Part shown: positions 43,801-56,471 of the stretch, one piece after another
Position numbering within the stretch: the first letter of the stretch is position 1
Layout of the letters: each line of letters starts with the position of its first letter
From: Klebsormidium nitens
Lineage: Eukaryota > Streptophyta > Klebsormidiophyceae > Klebsormidiales > Klebsormidiaceae
Direction of reading: 5' to 3'
NCBI GenBank assembly: GCA_000708835.1
Contig: DF237347.1
Location: forward strand, 22,245-86,244
Length of the DNA: 64,000 bases
Program-made: the position numbers and the translations under genes
The notes under the pieces: generated by a model
Seen by the model: the letters and a program-made list of their open reading frames with translations, nothing else
Databases searched by the model: none
Told to the model about the DNA's origin: nothing

Positions 43801-44729
43801 CGTTCCGGCTCCTCCCTCTGCTGCTCTGAACCAATACCTTTCAAAACGTCCTCGCTCTTTAGCCCCAGCCCTTCACACCACTCTCGTGCCTGCAGCTCGC
43901 TTACAGCATCTTCCTAGACTTCTTTCCTTTTGTTTAGGCTCACGATTGTTTCTTATGTTTCAGGGGGGCCCGCGCGGCCATTTGGGAGAACTTCAAGGAC
44001 AACCCCCTATTCGACCTCTCGAGCGACCACCCGAGCACCTACTACGAGGACATGCAGCGGGCCGTGTTCTGCCTCTGCCCCCTGGGATGGGCTCCGTGGA
44101 GCCCCCGCATCGTGGAGAGCGTCATCTTCGGCTGCATACCCGTAATCATCGGCGATGACATCGTGCTGCCCTTCTCAGACGCCATCAGGTGAGATGGGCG
44201 CATATATGCCGTCTGTTGCCGCTTTTGTTCCTTATTCAAGAGGTTACTCGATGTCCACTCAATTTTGTCACTCCTTTCAGTCACATCTTTACTTCATCAC
44301 GCTGTCAGGACTTAGCAGATGCGGGGGCATCAATGTGAACAGGCGTTCTGAGGCGTTTGTGGTTGCCCCGGTGTTCTCCAAGCAGAAAGAGCCATGCATA
44401 CTAACCTCAAGCTGGTTTGCAGATGGGACGAGATCTCTGTTTACGTCGCCGAGAAGGACGTCCAGAACTTGGACACCATTCTGACGGCCATCAAGCCAGA
44501 GGAGATCATGGCCATGCAGCGCAAGATGTGGAAGCCGGAGGTGCGGACGGCTATGCTCTTCCCTCAGCCTGCGGAACCGGGGGACAGCTTCCACCAGATT
44601 CTCAACGGCTTGGCCCGGAAACTGCCCCACAAACCGGAGGTGTTCGTGAAACCGGGGGAGCATCCGATTGACTGGACTGCGGGGCCCCAACAAGACCAGG
44701 ATGAGTGGCGGGGGGATGATGAGAACTAG
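40831..44729 (+). CDS. IRX10: IRX10-type beta-1,4-xylan xylosyltransferase (GT47)
   Basis: Golgi glycosyltransferase that extends the xylan backbone of cell-wall hemicellulose from UDP-xylose. Six exons close in phase to 470 residues: 40831-41086, 41813-41969, 42323-42548, 43106-43347, 43964-44188 and 44423-44729 (TAG). Residues 5-25 are a single hydrophobic segment ([20 protein letters not shown]), giving a type II membrane anchor, followed by an acidic stem. The exostosin domain starts near [15 protein letters not shown] and contains [86 protein letters not shown] and [17 protein letters not shown]. The catalytic C-terminal part has [20 protein letters not shown]. The ending is also IRX10-like ([20 protein letters not shown]). 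Similarity across the whole length makes this the IRX10 orthologue rather than another GT47. An in-frame GTG upstream is not used as start. Confidence 0.97.
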
Positions 44730-46501
44730 CACTCTCTTACTGACTGCAGCATCAGTAAGGACGTTTTGCACCGCCCGGGCTCGCATGGATTTTGTATGCC
44801 CGCATAGTGTGTTGATGTACAGCTAGGAAGGGGGATCATGGTACCTACTATTTATCGTACTTCTGAGCTCGCTATCAAGCATTAGCGCAACCGGTGGGCG
44901 TCACAGCTGCCTGATGTATCTACAATGAGTCGCATGGCTTCTGTCGATGCATCAGGCAGCATTCGCAGGTACCCATTAGAAACATTCATCTAGACACTGA
45001 GTAGTCAGTTTGTCTATAAGCGAGAGGGATTGAAAACAATAATGTTCCAAAGAGTTGGAAGGCAGTGATTGCAAATAACAATGCAGTGAGGCCGTTCCTC
45101 TGGTTTTGATGCTTTTGCTCGCCCCGGTCACCAGCTGGTCAATCGACTGGGTTTGCTGCCACCTGTTTTCGTGTACAGACACGACATTATATTACACCTA
45201 GTAAATTTCTGACCTAGCTCGGCGGTAAGTCAGCATAAATAAGGTGCACCTGCTGCATATGTAACCATGCCATACAAATTACAATTGATCGATCAGCTAG
45301 CTCTGTACATCGTTCAAACATGGTCAATCAAATCTTGCGCTTGCAAATCACTAGGTCCCATGGCAGCACCTCATTTATAGTAGTCAAGATCAGCCATGCA
45401 GTCGAGCCGCATATCGAGTCATGAGCTACGACGACAACTGAGCGACATCATTCCACGGAACGGCTTTATAATCCTACCCGCCGGCATATGCCGCGAGAAC
45501 AGCTTGCTCGCGCTTCGCATGCATTTCATGCACCACATACACCGTCAATCGATCCTACAATATGCCATTCATTGGACGTCCTTCTGAGTCCGTGCCAAGT
45601 CAGGCTTCGATATCAGAAGTTTTGACGTTTCCTCGCAAATTACAAGTCTCCGAGTCACTTATTTTGCGCTTTTGAGCCATTCGACGACTCTATGAGATTC
45701 TCATGGTGAGTTGGACATATCTGGCGCTGAGATAGAGTATTACCAAAAATGCAATCGTGTGTATCAATTTGGATCAATGCAAAGCCTCTCAATGGGCGGC
45801 CAATGTGCAACATATGCCGATGAGAGACTGGCGCCACTATATCAGGACTCAAATGCCATGAGACATGCGGGGTGCAAGGTACAATACTTTCGACCCTTGT
45901 CCAGGAGCCTGCTCGGAGCTACCGCGGCCGCCCCGTCGAGCTGATGCTAACAGGCTTGTTCCCGCATGCACAGATTCACTGCAAAAGATTCGGCTTTTCA
46001 ATGCATTGACACAGCTTGACTTCAAGATGACGGTCAGCGCACCCGACATTGCCGGCACGGTGACACAGAGCGATCAATGACTGAACCTTATTTCCCAAGC
46101 ATAGTCCTGAATCTTAATCTCATCAAAATGCATGCGACCGTAAATCAGAGAAACACATCCATCCGCAGAAAAGTCGAGCGGGGTCCTTCAAGATGCTATC
46201 GAACCGTAATATGCCCTGCAGATCGGGTCAAACAACACCAGCGCTTCGACCGACTTTGACCAGAGAAACAGCAGAGACGAAGCTCAGAAACAATCTAAGA
46301 CTAGACCAAGCCAACGCAAGGCGCTGCTTTGGTCGTCTTCTTCCACAGAAAAGCTCGAAGCGCCTCTCCTAGTCCCTCCTGGCGATTCACCCCTCCTCTC
46401 GACCGAAGTACGCTTTTCACTGGCTCCTCAAGCAAAGGCTACAGTACCTCCCCCTCAGCCGCGGCGCAAATCGACCGCCCACCTCATTTTGCCCCACAAC
46501 C
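44730..46501. other. Intergenic region between IRX10 and the cupin gene
   Basis: No coding segment or RNA gene could be supported. The final 200 bases before 46502 are pyrimidine-rich and probably contain the cupin 5' untranslated region. Confidence 0.45.
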
Positions 46502-49026
46502 ATGACGCAACTCCGATCTGCGCGCGCCCTGGTTGGCGCCCTCGTGGCGCTCCTTTTCGCGGCCGCGGCCGCGCAGCAGGCGGGGCCCTACGACCCCACC
46601 CAGACGGGGGGGTCGCTGTATGCGGACTACTCGCCGGCCATCAAAAGCGACGCCGGCTTCGTGTCGCAGCTCATCACCACGACAGCGCCCCCCCCCGGGC
46701 AGGGGGGCTACAACCCCGCGTCTGGGAGCTATGCCAATCTGCTGGACTCGCACACCTTTACTGCGGTGCAGTGAGTATCCGCTGATCTGGTCACCGTTTG
46801 TGCGGGTTACAGCCGTTTTTAAACAAGGCCGGGAGCGCTCCGTTGGTTCCCTCGGTCCCGTCTTGTTTGTGCTTTTCACATTTTTCAGTAGCGAATAAGC
46901 AACGAAGTTTGAGAAAGCAACCTGAAGAATGCTAGACCTTGCAAAGAGCTCCATTATCTCGAAAGAATTGCCCTTCTGTGTGACCAATCTGCATCTGCAA
47001 GCCGACCTGTCCATCAATCCTCCGAAAGATATCGCGTCTAAGTCTGTATCCCTCTCGTCCAGGGGCATGGGGGTTTCGACCGCTTACTTCAACCTTAAGC
47101 CCTGTGGGCTGGTCCCCCCCCACTACCACCCCAGGTAAGCTTCACTTCTTATCTCTTACTTTTGCCCAGGGCGGGTCAAGCACGTGCATGCCTAAGGATT
47201 TTCTGTCGCTTCTCTCTCGAAGCATGGCATCGTTCCAGGACAAGGGATTGATGCATTCGAAAGGGGTGGGGGTTTGATCTGCTTTTTGCTAAACAAGAAG
47301 GGGCTTTGCTGCGTTGCATCAAGAGCATACCCTCCCCCTTCAGAAGGATTCAAGTGAACCAGATTACGTCTGTCTTCTTGTGAATGCTGCTCGTGAGAAA
47401 ATTACCCTCATGCAGCAGAAACAAACTTGTCGAGTCTGCAAAGGATGCGGCGCCTCAGCTTTTGGAAACCAAGCAGAGCCGTCAGCATCTAAAAACTGAC
47501 GTGCGAAATGGGTTTTGTTATTCTCCAGAGCTGCTGAGGTGGCGATCGTCACCTCGGGCGTAGTTCTCTTTATCTTCTTCGACTCGGAAGGTAAGCAGTT
47601 ACTCACTTCGTACATAATCCCTGCCACTTCCATACTGGGGTCTCCGCGCTTGCTTTCCGGAGCCTACGCATTCGCTAATCCTGCCGGTCTGAATCAATTG
47701 CATGCGCGAAGTGCGCAGTCTCGACCGTTCCGCAACATCACCACACGGGGCATCATTTCGGTGGCCGACAGTCCGTGCGTTTTGGTCAATCAGACAGTGA
47801 AAGAAGTACCGGCTGCTGATTTTCTGGGTGCTGGGAGAAGACGTTTTGCTGGCAAGAAAAGCCGCCGTGGTCGACGCTTGCAGCGAAGAACATCATCTTA
47901 CTTTTCAAGGAGCGCCCAACACTTGGTCTGACGGACGGAAGACCCGTTGGCATGAACTTTTTTTGCCCAGCTGCTGAGTCGTTTGATCGAAGAGAAGAAG
48001 TCATACTTTTGCTGCTCAAGCATACTTTACGCCTCTCCGACTCCGCCTGCCCTCTTTCAGCCGGTACAATTCTTATCTTTCCAAATCGTCATTGCGTCTT
48101 CTCACATTTTTTTTGAGGATAGACTCACAATCCAAAAGCAAGGGAGGCGAAAAGAAATAATTGTTTACTCAAGCAGGCAACACGCTCTCCATGAACGGTC
48201 ACTGCGTCTGTTGAATTCTCTCGATCTGATTGAGATAAACCTCAGAGGCAAAGCTAATCGATTGTTTACTTGCGCAGGCAACACGCACTACATGAACGTT
48301 CCTCAGGGCAGCCAGGTCCTGCTCCCCCCGTCGCTGCCCCACATCTACCAGGAATACGCCAACGCGCCGGCGACAATCATCTCGGCCTTCTCGGAGGAGA
48401 GCCCGGGAACAGTCGTAAGTATTCCGAGACAGTTGTTTTTGTTCATCATCGTCGCTTTGTCGCGCACAGCTGTGGTTTCGTCCTGGCTCAAAAGACGTAC
48501 AGCTGTTTGCGTCGAACTTGCCATCGGTGTTGAAGCTCTCCGAGCATGATTCTTGATCTCCTTGTCGTCGATCGGAAGGTCCAATATCAGAAACCTAGCT
48601 TGGCACATTTGAAACCCGATGGCCGGTTTGACGCAAAGAACTGTAGTTGGTTTATAAACCCTCGATTCTGGGTTCCATAACCAGATACTTTTGCCACTCC
48701 AAGGGAGTTCCCAGACTTCGTATTCCGAAAATGCTGCAATGCTTGTGAAAGAAAAGCGCTTGCAGAAAGAAAGTTCCTTATGGGCTCTCCATTTTCTCTA
48801 ATTCAAGCAGTGCATCTCCTGACGCTGACGATTCTCATCAAACGGTTTTCATTTACACGCAGTTCCTGGCGCGCGCGCTGTTCGACTTCCCCGAGGGATC
48901 GTGCGCTCCGCCATGGGCCTGTTCAACCCGGGGGCGACCGCCAGTCTCAACGGCAGCATCCCCGCGGGCTTCACCACCGTTTCCCCCGACGCGTGCACGT
49001 CCACCGGGGCAGGCCACCTGCGCTAG
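46502..49026 (+). CDS. Germin-like cupin, secreted, with a one-base frame break in the last exon
   Basis: Germin-like proteins are extracellular manganese cupins, some with superoxide dismutase or oxalate oxidase activity. Exon 1 (46502-46770) encodes a signal peptide (ALVGALVALLFAAAAAQQ). Exon 2 ends at 47134; its start is either 46928 or 46949, both in phase. Then 47529-47590, 48278-48414 and 48863-49026. Cupin box 1 is PPHYHPRAAEVAIVTSG, with the two histidines and glutamate that bind metal. Box 2 holds the fourth ligand, in LPPSLPHIYQEYANAP. The last exon opens FLARALFDFPEG, but the family-like continuation IVRSAMGLFNPGATASLNGS is one frame away, so one base is missing near 48894-48898. 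This may be an assembly error or a real mutation. Without correction the reading runs about 60 codons further in the wrong frame. The acceptor of exon 48278 is duplicated upstream. Confidence 0.85.
48160..48300 (+). repeat. Duplicated intron end and exon start in the cupin gene
   Basis: A 40-base segment at 48160-48199 recurs at 48261-48300 with six mismatches. Each copy contains a pyrimidine tract, GCAG, and the exon start GGCAACACGC. The second copy is the exon used; the first would lead to a stop (TGA) about 12 codons in. Confidence 0.85.
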
Positions 49027-50573
49027 AGTGCTAGGTTCCTTTACCAGTTTTGCACCCTGTAAGAAGAGCCCGAGCATCTCCAACGAACAACTACAGGCAG
49101 ACGGAATGGCAGCTGTATTTTGTGTACTGACGTGCGAACCTCGTAAAGTTTCACGGCCTGATTGTACATCGTCTGTGCCTCGGCCGACACAGACGGCACC
49201 TGACTTGAATGTTTTCCTGTGACGGCACGTCATTGGCCCTTTGTGTACATGCATGACTGCAAAGACTGGCCTTCAAGAGGCGACCTGCTGCGTTCAGAAT
49301 TTCGCAAGCTCGTTTCCAGCGTGTTTGAACTCCGTTTAAATGCAGCGTGTCCAACGGTGTCAGTGCCGACGGATCCATGTACTTTTGTCTGTCCAGCAAA
49401 TATGGAGAGATTACATACCCTGTTATGCAGTTTCAGATATAGTGTCTTCATGAGCCTATATCACTGTAATTTTCTAACTGGCTCTTGATATAAAAAAAGA
49501 TTCGTGCAAGGGCGCGTCTTTCGCCTAGTATGTTATCCGCATTTGCGTTGCTCTTGAGGAAAGCTAGCCTTAGTGACCCGAGATAAACGCGACCGTCAGA
49601 TGAAGATCGGCCGGCAGCCACTTTCGACCTTTTACACTTGTGCGAGATCCGATCCGTTTAGTATGTAGTATTCCTTGTGCGCCAAGCTTGTCGGATCTCT
49701 GCGAATTCAGTGAGGTCGTATATGAAATAATTAACGCAACCATCAGAACTATCTAACATGCGCAAAGCGGAATGCTATCGATCCTCAGCCGCCGGCCGGC
49801 CCGAACGTGGATGAACCATGTATGCCAGCACATGTGAGAGATGCATTCCGACTAGGCCGACCTTGTCATTGCAAGCAATGAGTCCATAGAGATGGGCGCT
49901 GCAGATCCACAGGCATGCGCCAATACATTCAATTTATACATTCTGAATCTCACTGACGGTGAGGTCTGGATCCGCGGAGAGGACCATGACGCAACTACAC
50001 ACAAGCTAGCGCGGCGTTCCTTGATCGATCTACTCGGCTAGAAAAGGTACAAGGTATATCACAGGTGACGACGTTTTGTCAGTCATATGTCCAAAAGGGA
50101 CAGCAAAGCGTCTGCATAGCGGACCAGGCTCAATATTGGATGACATGGTATTGAAGACGTAATATACACGTTTCTGTCCAGGTACAATCTGTGTGAAGCG
50201 AGCTCTTTCCAGCCCGTCGCCTCAGGCTTATCTAATTATTGCCACCTGCAAGACGACCACCGGGCTCGGGTTAAAGCAAAGAGTATAACAGCATGAGCAG
50301 AAAGAAAGTCGCATCTATTCCTACCAACGTTGAGAAGGGAACCTAAGAAAAGTGCGAAGCAATCACGTGCAATCGGCGCAGGCTCTCACCAATAAAATCC
50401 TAACTCCTGGGGGGAGACCAAAAAATCGCACACATTAAGTTGGCTGATGCAGAAACACTACGACCGTCTTCCACCATTGCTTCTCACTCCAGATGCGCGT
50501 GCGCGCACCCACACGTAGCTCATCTGATCGCAAAACACGAATAGATTCACTGAATCAAAAACCATTGTCTCAC
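49027..50573. other. Intergenic region between convergent cupin and LIFEGUARD genes
   Basis: It contains the 3' untranslated regions and possibly the last short exon of the LIFEGUARD gene. A poly-A tract near 49490 follows the cupin gene. No other gene is supported. Confidence 0.45.
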
Positions 50574-53551
50574 CTTGTAGCGACCTGAGTATTTGCAGGA
50601 GGCGCAGGAACAGGTTGATGATGTCCAGGTACAGCCCCACGCTGGCCCACACGTACTCGTCGTAGCTGTAGCGCTTGATCAGGTTATCCGTATCGTACAC
50701 TATGTATAGACTGAACAGGAGGGCGCCCACCAGAGAGTAGATGAAGCTGCACAAACAGAAGCCGGAACGGTTTCGCAAACTCGTTTTTTGAGACCATTCC
50801 GAGGCTGTTGTGCTCAATGTAATGCGGGTGAGCGCTGCAGATTTCGCTACAGATTCTTGAGATGCTGAGATAGTGATTGTCGCAAGAACAACTGCGTGGA
50901 TGAATCCCAAGAAAGCGATAGATACAGGTAACGGCTGGTTCGAGTCAGATGAAGCCCCGTGATCAGAAGCGACGGGAAGGAAAGTGTCGAACTTGCGAGT
51001 CCTACTCTTGCTTCAGCAATTAATTAACCTCCTCCTGATTGTTCAGAAACTGCATCGATGTGGCCTTTCGAATCAATAAACCAAACTATTCAGGGGTAAA
51101 CTAATCCTTCAGTGCTGGGGATGAGAGGAGTGAACCCACAAATGAACTGGCAGCTAAATCCAGGTGCGAATAGTGACTTACTAGCCGATTGGGCCTGGGG
51201 CGAAGAAGAACTGGATGAAGCCCCACATGATGAGGACCATGAGGCTGGAGAAGAGCATGGGGCCGAGGTAGCTGCAGACAGTTGTAAGCACAGCGGTTGA
51301 GTTTTGGAGAAGAGCATGGGCTGAAAGAAGCGGACAAGCAGTCACAAAACTCAACGGCTTCGTTTGTGACCTGGCGAGAAAAGATACTGCCAGTGGGAAA
51401 GATGTAGAGAGTGCGGGAGTAGGTGCAAACAGTTGGTCTTTGAAAGACCATTCCATTGTTTCGTGAACAAGCCTTCGCATTTGCACACACCCGTTCTTGG
51501 AGAAGAAAGATACATCCGGAAAACATTCAGAGGGGAGAATCTGCTACCAAAAGGACGTCCTGTGAGGGACTGGAGTTACGGACAAAAACAAACATATTTG
51601 CTCACTGGTCAGCTGCTTCCAGTAACGGAAAAGGATCGGGAACCTGTTCTTTCTAAAAAGACTGTCTTCACGAACCTGGCAGATGCAAACCGTGAATCAA
51701 AGCATCTGTGTCACTGCGCAGCAACGACTTTTTGACAGATAGTGCCGCAGATGAAGGCAGGCTTGTCCGAAAGCCCGCAGCAAGTCTGATGGAGTAGAGT
51801 AAGGGCGCGGCAGTGAAAGCCTACCTGAAATCTGCACCCTTCTTCACGGCGTAGAAGGTGTAGGCTGTCAGGCCCACAACCACTGCTCCTGTCAGGAGGA
51901 GGGCCTCCAGCACAAGCGCCCCCGAGTAAAAGGTGCAGGTAGTGCCGACCATCAGGCTCAGTGAGAACGTCTGGCAGGGAGTGAAAATTTGTCAGGTAAA
52001 AGAATTTTCGAAGAAACCAGGAAGAGGAAGTCGTCGGCAAAACACGTGTGCTAGAAGATGGGCATCTCAACAGAGAGACAACCACTGGGTGCACAAAAAA
52101 TCCTCATACACAAGTCAGACACCAGTGGAGATCGTAACAGTGATAGGATCAGTGGCGCAATTACCATTGCATTGAAGACCTCGATGTTTATGGAGCACGT
52201 TTACCCGCCCTTCTGCTTTTGAACAGGACTCCAAGTTCCCACGCCCATTTTGTCTTCGACAAACATGCACCAGGGTTTCCTCTTTCATTTTTCACACTTT
52301 TCAGCAGGGTAAAAGGACAGCTTTCCTTACCCAGAGTGCCAAGATGCCCAAGTTATGGGGATGTCGGTGGCGGTAGATGTACAAAGGAATCATGGCTGTA
52401 CACAAGATGGAACTCAGTAAGTCCACTTTCTACAATGCCTCCAAAGCGAAGTAATGATCTGGGCAAGGGATTAAAGACCTGTACTTTTACAAGCCCTCAA
52501 CAGCAGCTCTTGCAACATCAGACAGAATCAAGGACATGGCAACTGGCTGCTGTCGTGGTAGAGTCAACCTTGCACATTTCTTGGGTAAGAAAATGCTTGG
52601 AGCGCTCACTGATGAAGGGCAGCAGAAGGGAAACCCAGATGAAGGGTTGGGACGTCATAACAAAGCCCCGCACGGGCGCATTCAAGATGATGACTGCGAC
52701 CACCACAGATGTGAACAAGAGCTGGGCCGACAGGATGCCGTACACCTTTCTGATGAAGCCCCATCGCATCTCATTGTCCTGCGAGTCAGAGGTAGCAGCC
52801 GTCAGGAACCATTTCAGCATTGTATTTTTGACACTTGTATCAGTGCAAGTCCAACCTCATCTTGCTGTCCTGCGGGTGAACTAATTCAGCTTTATGAACA
52901 AGGTCTGACCCGCTGTCTTGCACTATCGCAAAATGGCAACTCAGTTAGAGGGAAGAAGTACAATAAGCATACACTTGCACAAGTGGACATTTAAGATTGA
53001 GAATACGGAGAGCTGAGGATTCTGTCAACGAGCAGGTAAGGGGCACAAAGTGACACTGTGCGAAATTCACATGGCACTCACACAATCAAACACTGATTGT
53101 GTCGTGTAAGGGGTGCTTCTTCCAGAAGTCTCTAAAGACGTGAAAGTCTTATCTTACGACCAGAGTGTAACATGCCAGCAAAGCTACTTCTGGATCCATA
53201 CCCTGGGTCGTGATGAGAACTTGATGAGGCCTGCTTAGAACTTCCTGAGTACTTCACTGCTAAGCTAGAAGTGATGTAATTGCTTGCACGAGACCTTATC
53301 CTTTCCTCCATGCATGATGCAACAGATGTTGCCCTTTGAACCCCTGCTATGTTTTGAAAAAACAAGCCCGTGCCCTGAACGCATACCTGTTTCATGCAAA
53401 CTTCATAGACGAATTTCAAGTAACTTTGAGAGATGCTCAAGCTAAGGCATACCTCAATGCCAGGATACAGCATGTCTCCATTCTCCAAATCCACAAACGT
53501 CGAGTCCTCCTTGACAGACGTTCCCATCTTCTCATAGCTCGTTGCCGCCAT
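50574..53551 (-). CDS. LFG: LIFEGUARD / BAX inhibitor-1-like membrane protein
   Basis: A multi-pass protein of the TMBIM family, usually in the ER, Golgi or tonoplast, affecting calcium leak and cell death. Six exons join in phase: 53551-53453, 52778-52610, 52395-52331, 51970-51825, 51271-51182 and 50746-50574, about 247 residues. The N-terminus is acidic, with a family-type GDMLYPGIE and then NEMRWGFIRKVYGILSAQLL, the start of the first membrane span. Later spans include LVLEALLLTGAVVVGLTAYT, the loop FYAVKKGADF, and LFSSLMVLIMWGFIQFFF. The last exon has the family signature YIVYDTDNLIKRYSYDEYVW and YLDIINLFLRLLQILRSLQ. The final donor is probably CAAG/GTGAGA, after which a short last exon is not resolved; reading straight through adds about 38 residues unlike the family. 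It is divergent from CFAP141. Confidence 0.9.
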
Positions 53552-54646
53552 GGTGTTCAACCTCGCGGCGTCCCCGTGCAAGCGAAGCAAGAAGCGAAAG
53601 AAGTCAAATACAAGCTGAAACCGTAAGGAACCCAGGCACCCAGAATCTCCACCTCAAACAATGATCTGTGCCGATGCTGGCGCCCTAGTTCAACTAAAGT
53701 GCTCTGAAGCGAAGGTGAAGGAATGTCCCATGCAAGATGCAGGCGGCCAGGGCGGACTCATATTTCGGTTATGTTCACACCTTTGGAGTCGCTGGAGCGG
53801 CGCTGCGAACTCGGTGGAAACAAGCGTTTGTGAGAACAGGCACCTTGCAGCACTCCCCCAATGCCGCCCCCCGGTACTCTTTTGAAAGTGGGCCAAAAAG
53901 CTCCGAGGATACCCGGGCCGGGGGCCCTGGCAGTCTTTTGAGCAACCACAAATACTTCACAAGGTGCTCGGGTCTCGTCTCCCAAGGGGCAGGACGATCG
54001 CCCCGGTGCAAAAAGCTGCTGCTCCTTTCATCTCAAGAAGAAAGCTGGAAACCTCATTGCAAACCCTAATCGAATCAGCTCAATATGAAGGCGTTCGGCA
54101 TTCGTGCCTTGATGTCAATGCTCATATGAAGCTAGAAAAACAGACACCGCGCCAATACTGTAAGGAGAGAGAAGAGTCTTGATCACAAGATTGGTTTGAT
54201 TCAGCCTGCTACGTGCATCGTGACAACTCTTTGATGTATTGAGCGTTGGAAGATCTTCTTTGACACTTCGTCGATACTGGAAGAGGCTTCTTTGCAGTTG
54301 AACTTTCGCATCCTTGCCAGCTATAATCTAGTTTCAGGAGGTGCTGCAAAAGACTGTGGAGTATCAAGTGGTCAGCTTGGCTTGCGTTGAGGCTTAACAT
54401 CATCTGTGATTGCTCGTCAGCTTTTCAAGCTCACGACAGCGCAGCTCAGGAATCAGTATAATATCAGTCAAGGCACAAACGTGCTTGTATGGATTAAAAG
54501 GCTTGAGGCAGAACTTCGTCTTGCTTTGCCACAAATCTGCAATCAATCATAGCATACCTCCTAGTCGAGTTTGATAGGTCTTTGGTGTCAGCAGGAAAGC
54601 ACAGCAACCCCCTGCACTGCTTGGCACGTTCTGGAGCTCCTTGCCA
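53552..54646. promoter_or_regulatory. Divergent promoter region, LIFEGUARD and CFAP141
   Basis: About 1.1 kb between two outward-facing start codons. Open frames here have no recognisable content. No specific motif can be assigned. Confidence 0.35.
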
Positions 54647-56471
54647 ATGGCAACAAGGCGTCCACAGCCTGGTGCAAACGTAGCTAAGCTCGTGCAGGTG
54701 AGTACAATGAGGTCATTCGACTTCCATGCGAAATCCTGTAACACAATGGCAGTTGTGCTGATAGATGTTGTTTCTTTGAAAAAAGCTTGAGCTGCAGCTC
54801 CTTTGAATCTGAAAGAATGGGCTCATGTTAGATCAGAGTTCCTGAATGGGACATGGGAGCTGTCCCACTGTACCCTGGCTTGCAAAGCCCAACCTATATT
54901 CTCTCTTTGGCTGGTGCAGCGAAATGACTACTATGCAGCACAAGAAGCGCACGCTGAAGAGTAAGCTGTTGATGCACCAAAGTGTGTGCAAGCTTGACAT
55001 GCCCTGTGAGCTCCTTGCGCGGTGCCAAAATGCTTTCTTTAAAACATACTGTAAATCTTGTGTTCGGGCTTGATTGTATACAAGAGCAGCTGTCTGTGCA
55101 TCTCTAGCTGGAAGTCCGGGCTTGCATCAGGTTCTCTGGGCATGTTGCATTGCATCAATGTCATCATGTTCTTCTGTTGAAACTGAGGCATGAACCACCG
55201 TGCAGCTTATCGAAGGCCAACCAAGTAGCCGGATGGCACGAAAGAAAATTCAAGGTTGGAACACAGGTATTGGGCCATTCTTTGTGGATATTCATGTGGG
55301 CCTGAAAGTCATCCAATGCTAGGAACACAGTTCCGTCTGTATAATTTGAAGCCAAGTGAGTTTGTCAGCTGTTGAAAAGTTGGTTTCAAGCAAGCACGCA
55401 CGGTATCTCAAAAACACCTTGGAGCCACCTGATTATAAACCTTTTGTTGGGGTCTATCTGCACAAGACTATCTCATGTTCTTCTGCTGCACCTAGTTTAC
55501 TGACTTGTCTTGACACCAGACCCTAAGCATTTCTTTCTTTGGTTGTCAGACCTCAGCTCACTCGAAGGACAACGATTTGTCAGAAAACGCCACAAATGAG
55601 TGAGTGCCTTACAATCAAGCTTCTCTAAGGCAACTGATCCTTCAGTAGAGCCCCCCAACGATAGGAACGACGTATAAAAAAAAGATCTTATGACTCTTTC
55701 TTCTTCTCGACAATAGTTGATGAATCAAGAGCGAAGATTGAGTTGTTGTCCTCCTCGCTTCTGAAAAAAGATGTACTAGAAGAGCCAGATTCTCAGCGCT
55801 GCTGTCTTTGAGTGATGTTTAGCTCACAGCGAACGAGTCTCCAGAAGGCTCCGTGGCCTGGTTACGAGGGGTGAATCTTAAATGATGCGATGACGCTTTT
55901 CGACCAGAATCGCAATGGAGCTGAGGTCCGCGGATAAGCAAGTGAAGATGCAGCGGCGCGCGAGGCTGCTCGAGCTTTTCAGAAGAGAAGCGCTACAGTG
56001 AGCGTTCCATCTGGCCATCCCGTTCATAGCTCACTTGGTTCAAAAACCTGGAACAAAAACCCAACGAACTATTGGCGTCTCATACTAACACTTCAACGAT
56101 TCCGATTGGGCTTTCTGAGGGCGGGTTTTTCCACAAAAGACCACAGTTCTCCTGGTTGACTCAGCTGATCAAGGGGACACCTCTTGGCTGAAACATGGGG
56201 CAAGTTAACCTGTTTCTGGCACTAGCGTCGGCTGGGTTCCTTCAATTCTCGGGGTGCAATTCATACCAGACGAATTTCAATGGACCGATCGAAATGCAGC
56301 GGGATCGAGGTAATGCACAGAATGCTTGACCCTTCTCTTTAACCCACTTTGCACCGGGGATAGGGGTCCGTTTAATCCAGCTTCCGTTAACGTGTATTCT
56401 CAACCCTTCTCTGCAGATATGAAGCCGAGCTGAACGCGCGAGGCTTAGCGATTCTTAAGGACAGATTGTGA
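54647..56471 (+). CDS. CFAP141: CFAP141-like ciliary protein, five very short exons
   Basis: A predicted axonemal microtubule-associated protein of 96 residues. Exons are 54647-54697, 54920-54960, 55550-55603, 55908-55997 and 56417-56471 (TGA); the sum is 291 bases and every phase fits. The C-terminal part, ADKQVKMQRRARLLELFRRE followed by ALQYEAELNARGLAILKDRL, aligns without gaps to the end of human CFAP141 (C1orf189, about 100 residues), including the Gln-Tyr-x3-Leu-Asn centre. The N-terminus (MATRRPQPGANVAKLVQ, then RNDYYAAQEAHAE) is plausible but less conserved. The third exon must use the donor GA/GTGCC; the nearer GTGAGT donor breaks phase. A homologue in Chlamydomonas axonemes is known. 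Its presence implies flagellated cells in the life cycle. The alternative is that exons 1-2 belong elsewhere. Confidence 0.75.

Noticed and set aside
52155-52180. A possible extra LIFEGUARD exon (reading IEVFNAM before a GTAATT)
   Set aside because: Joining the exons on either side directly gives a gap-free fit to the family (LGILALW then TFSLSLMVG), so no extra exon is needed.
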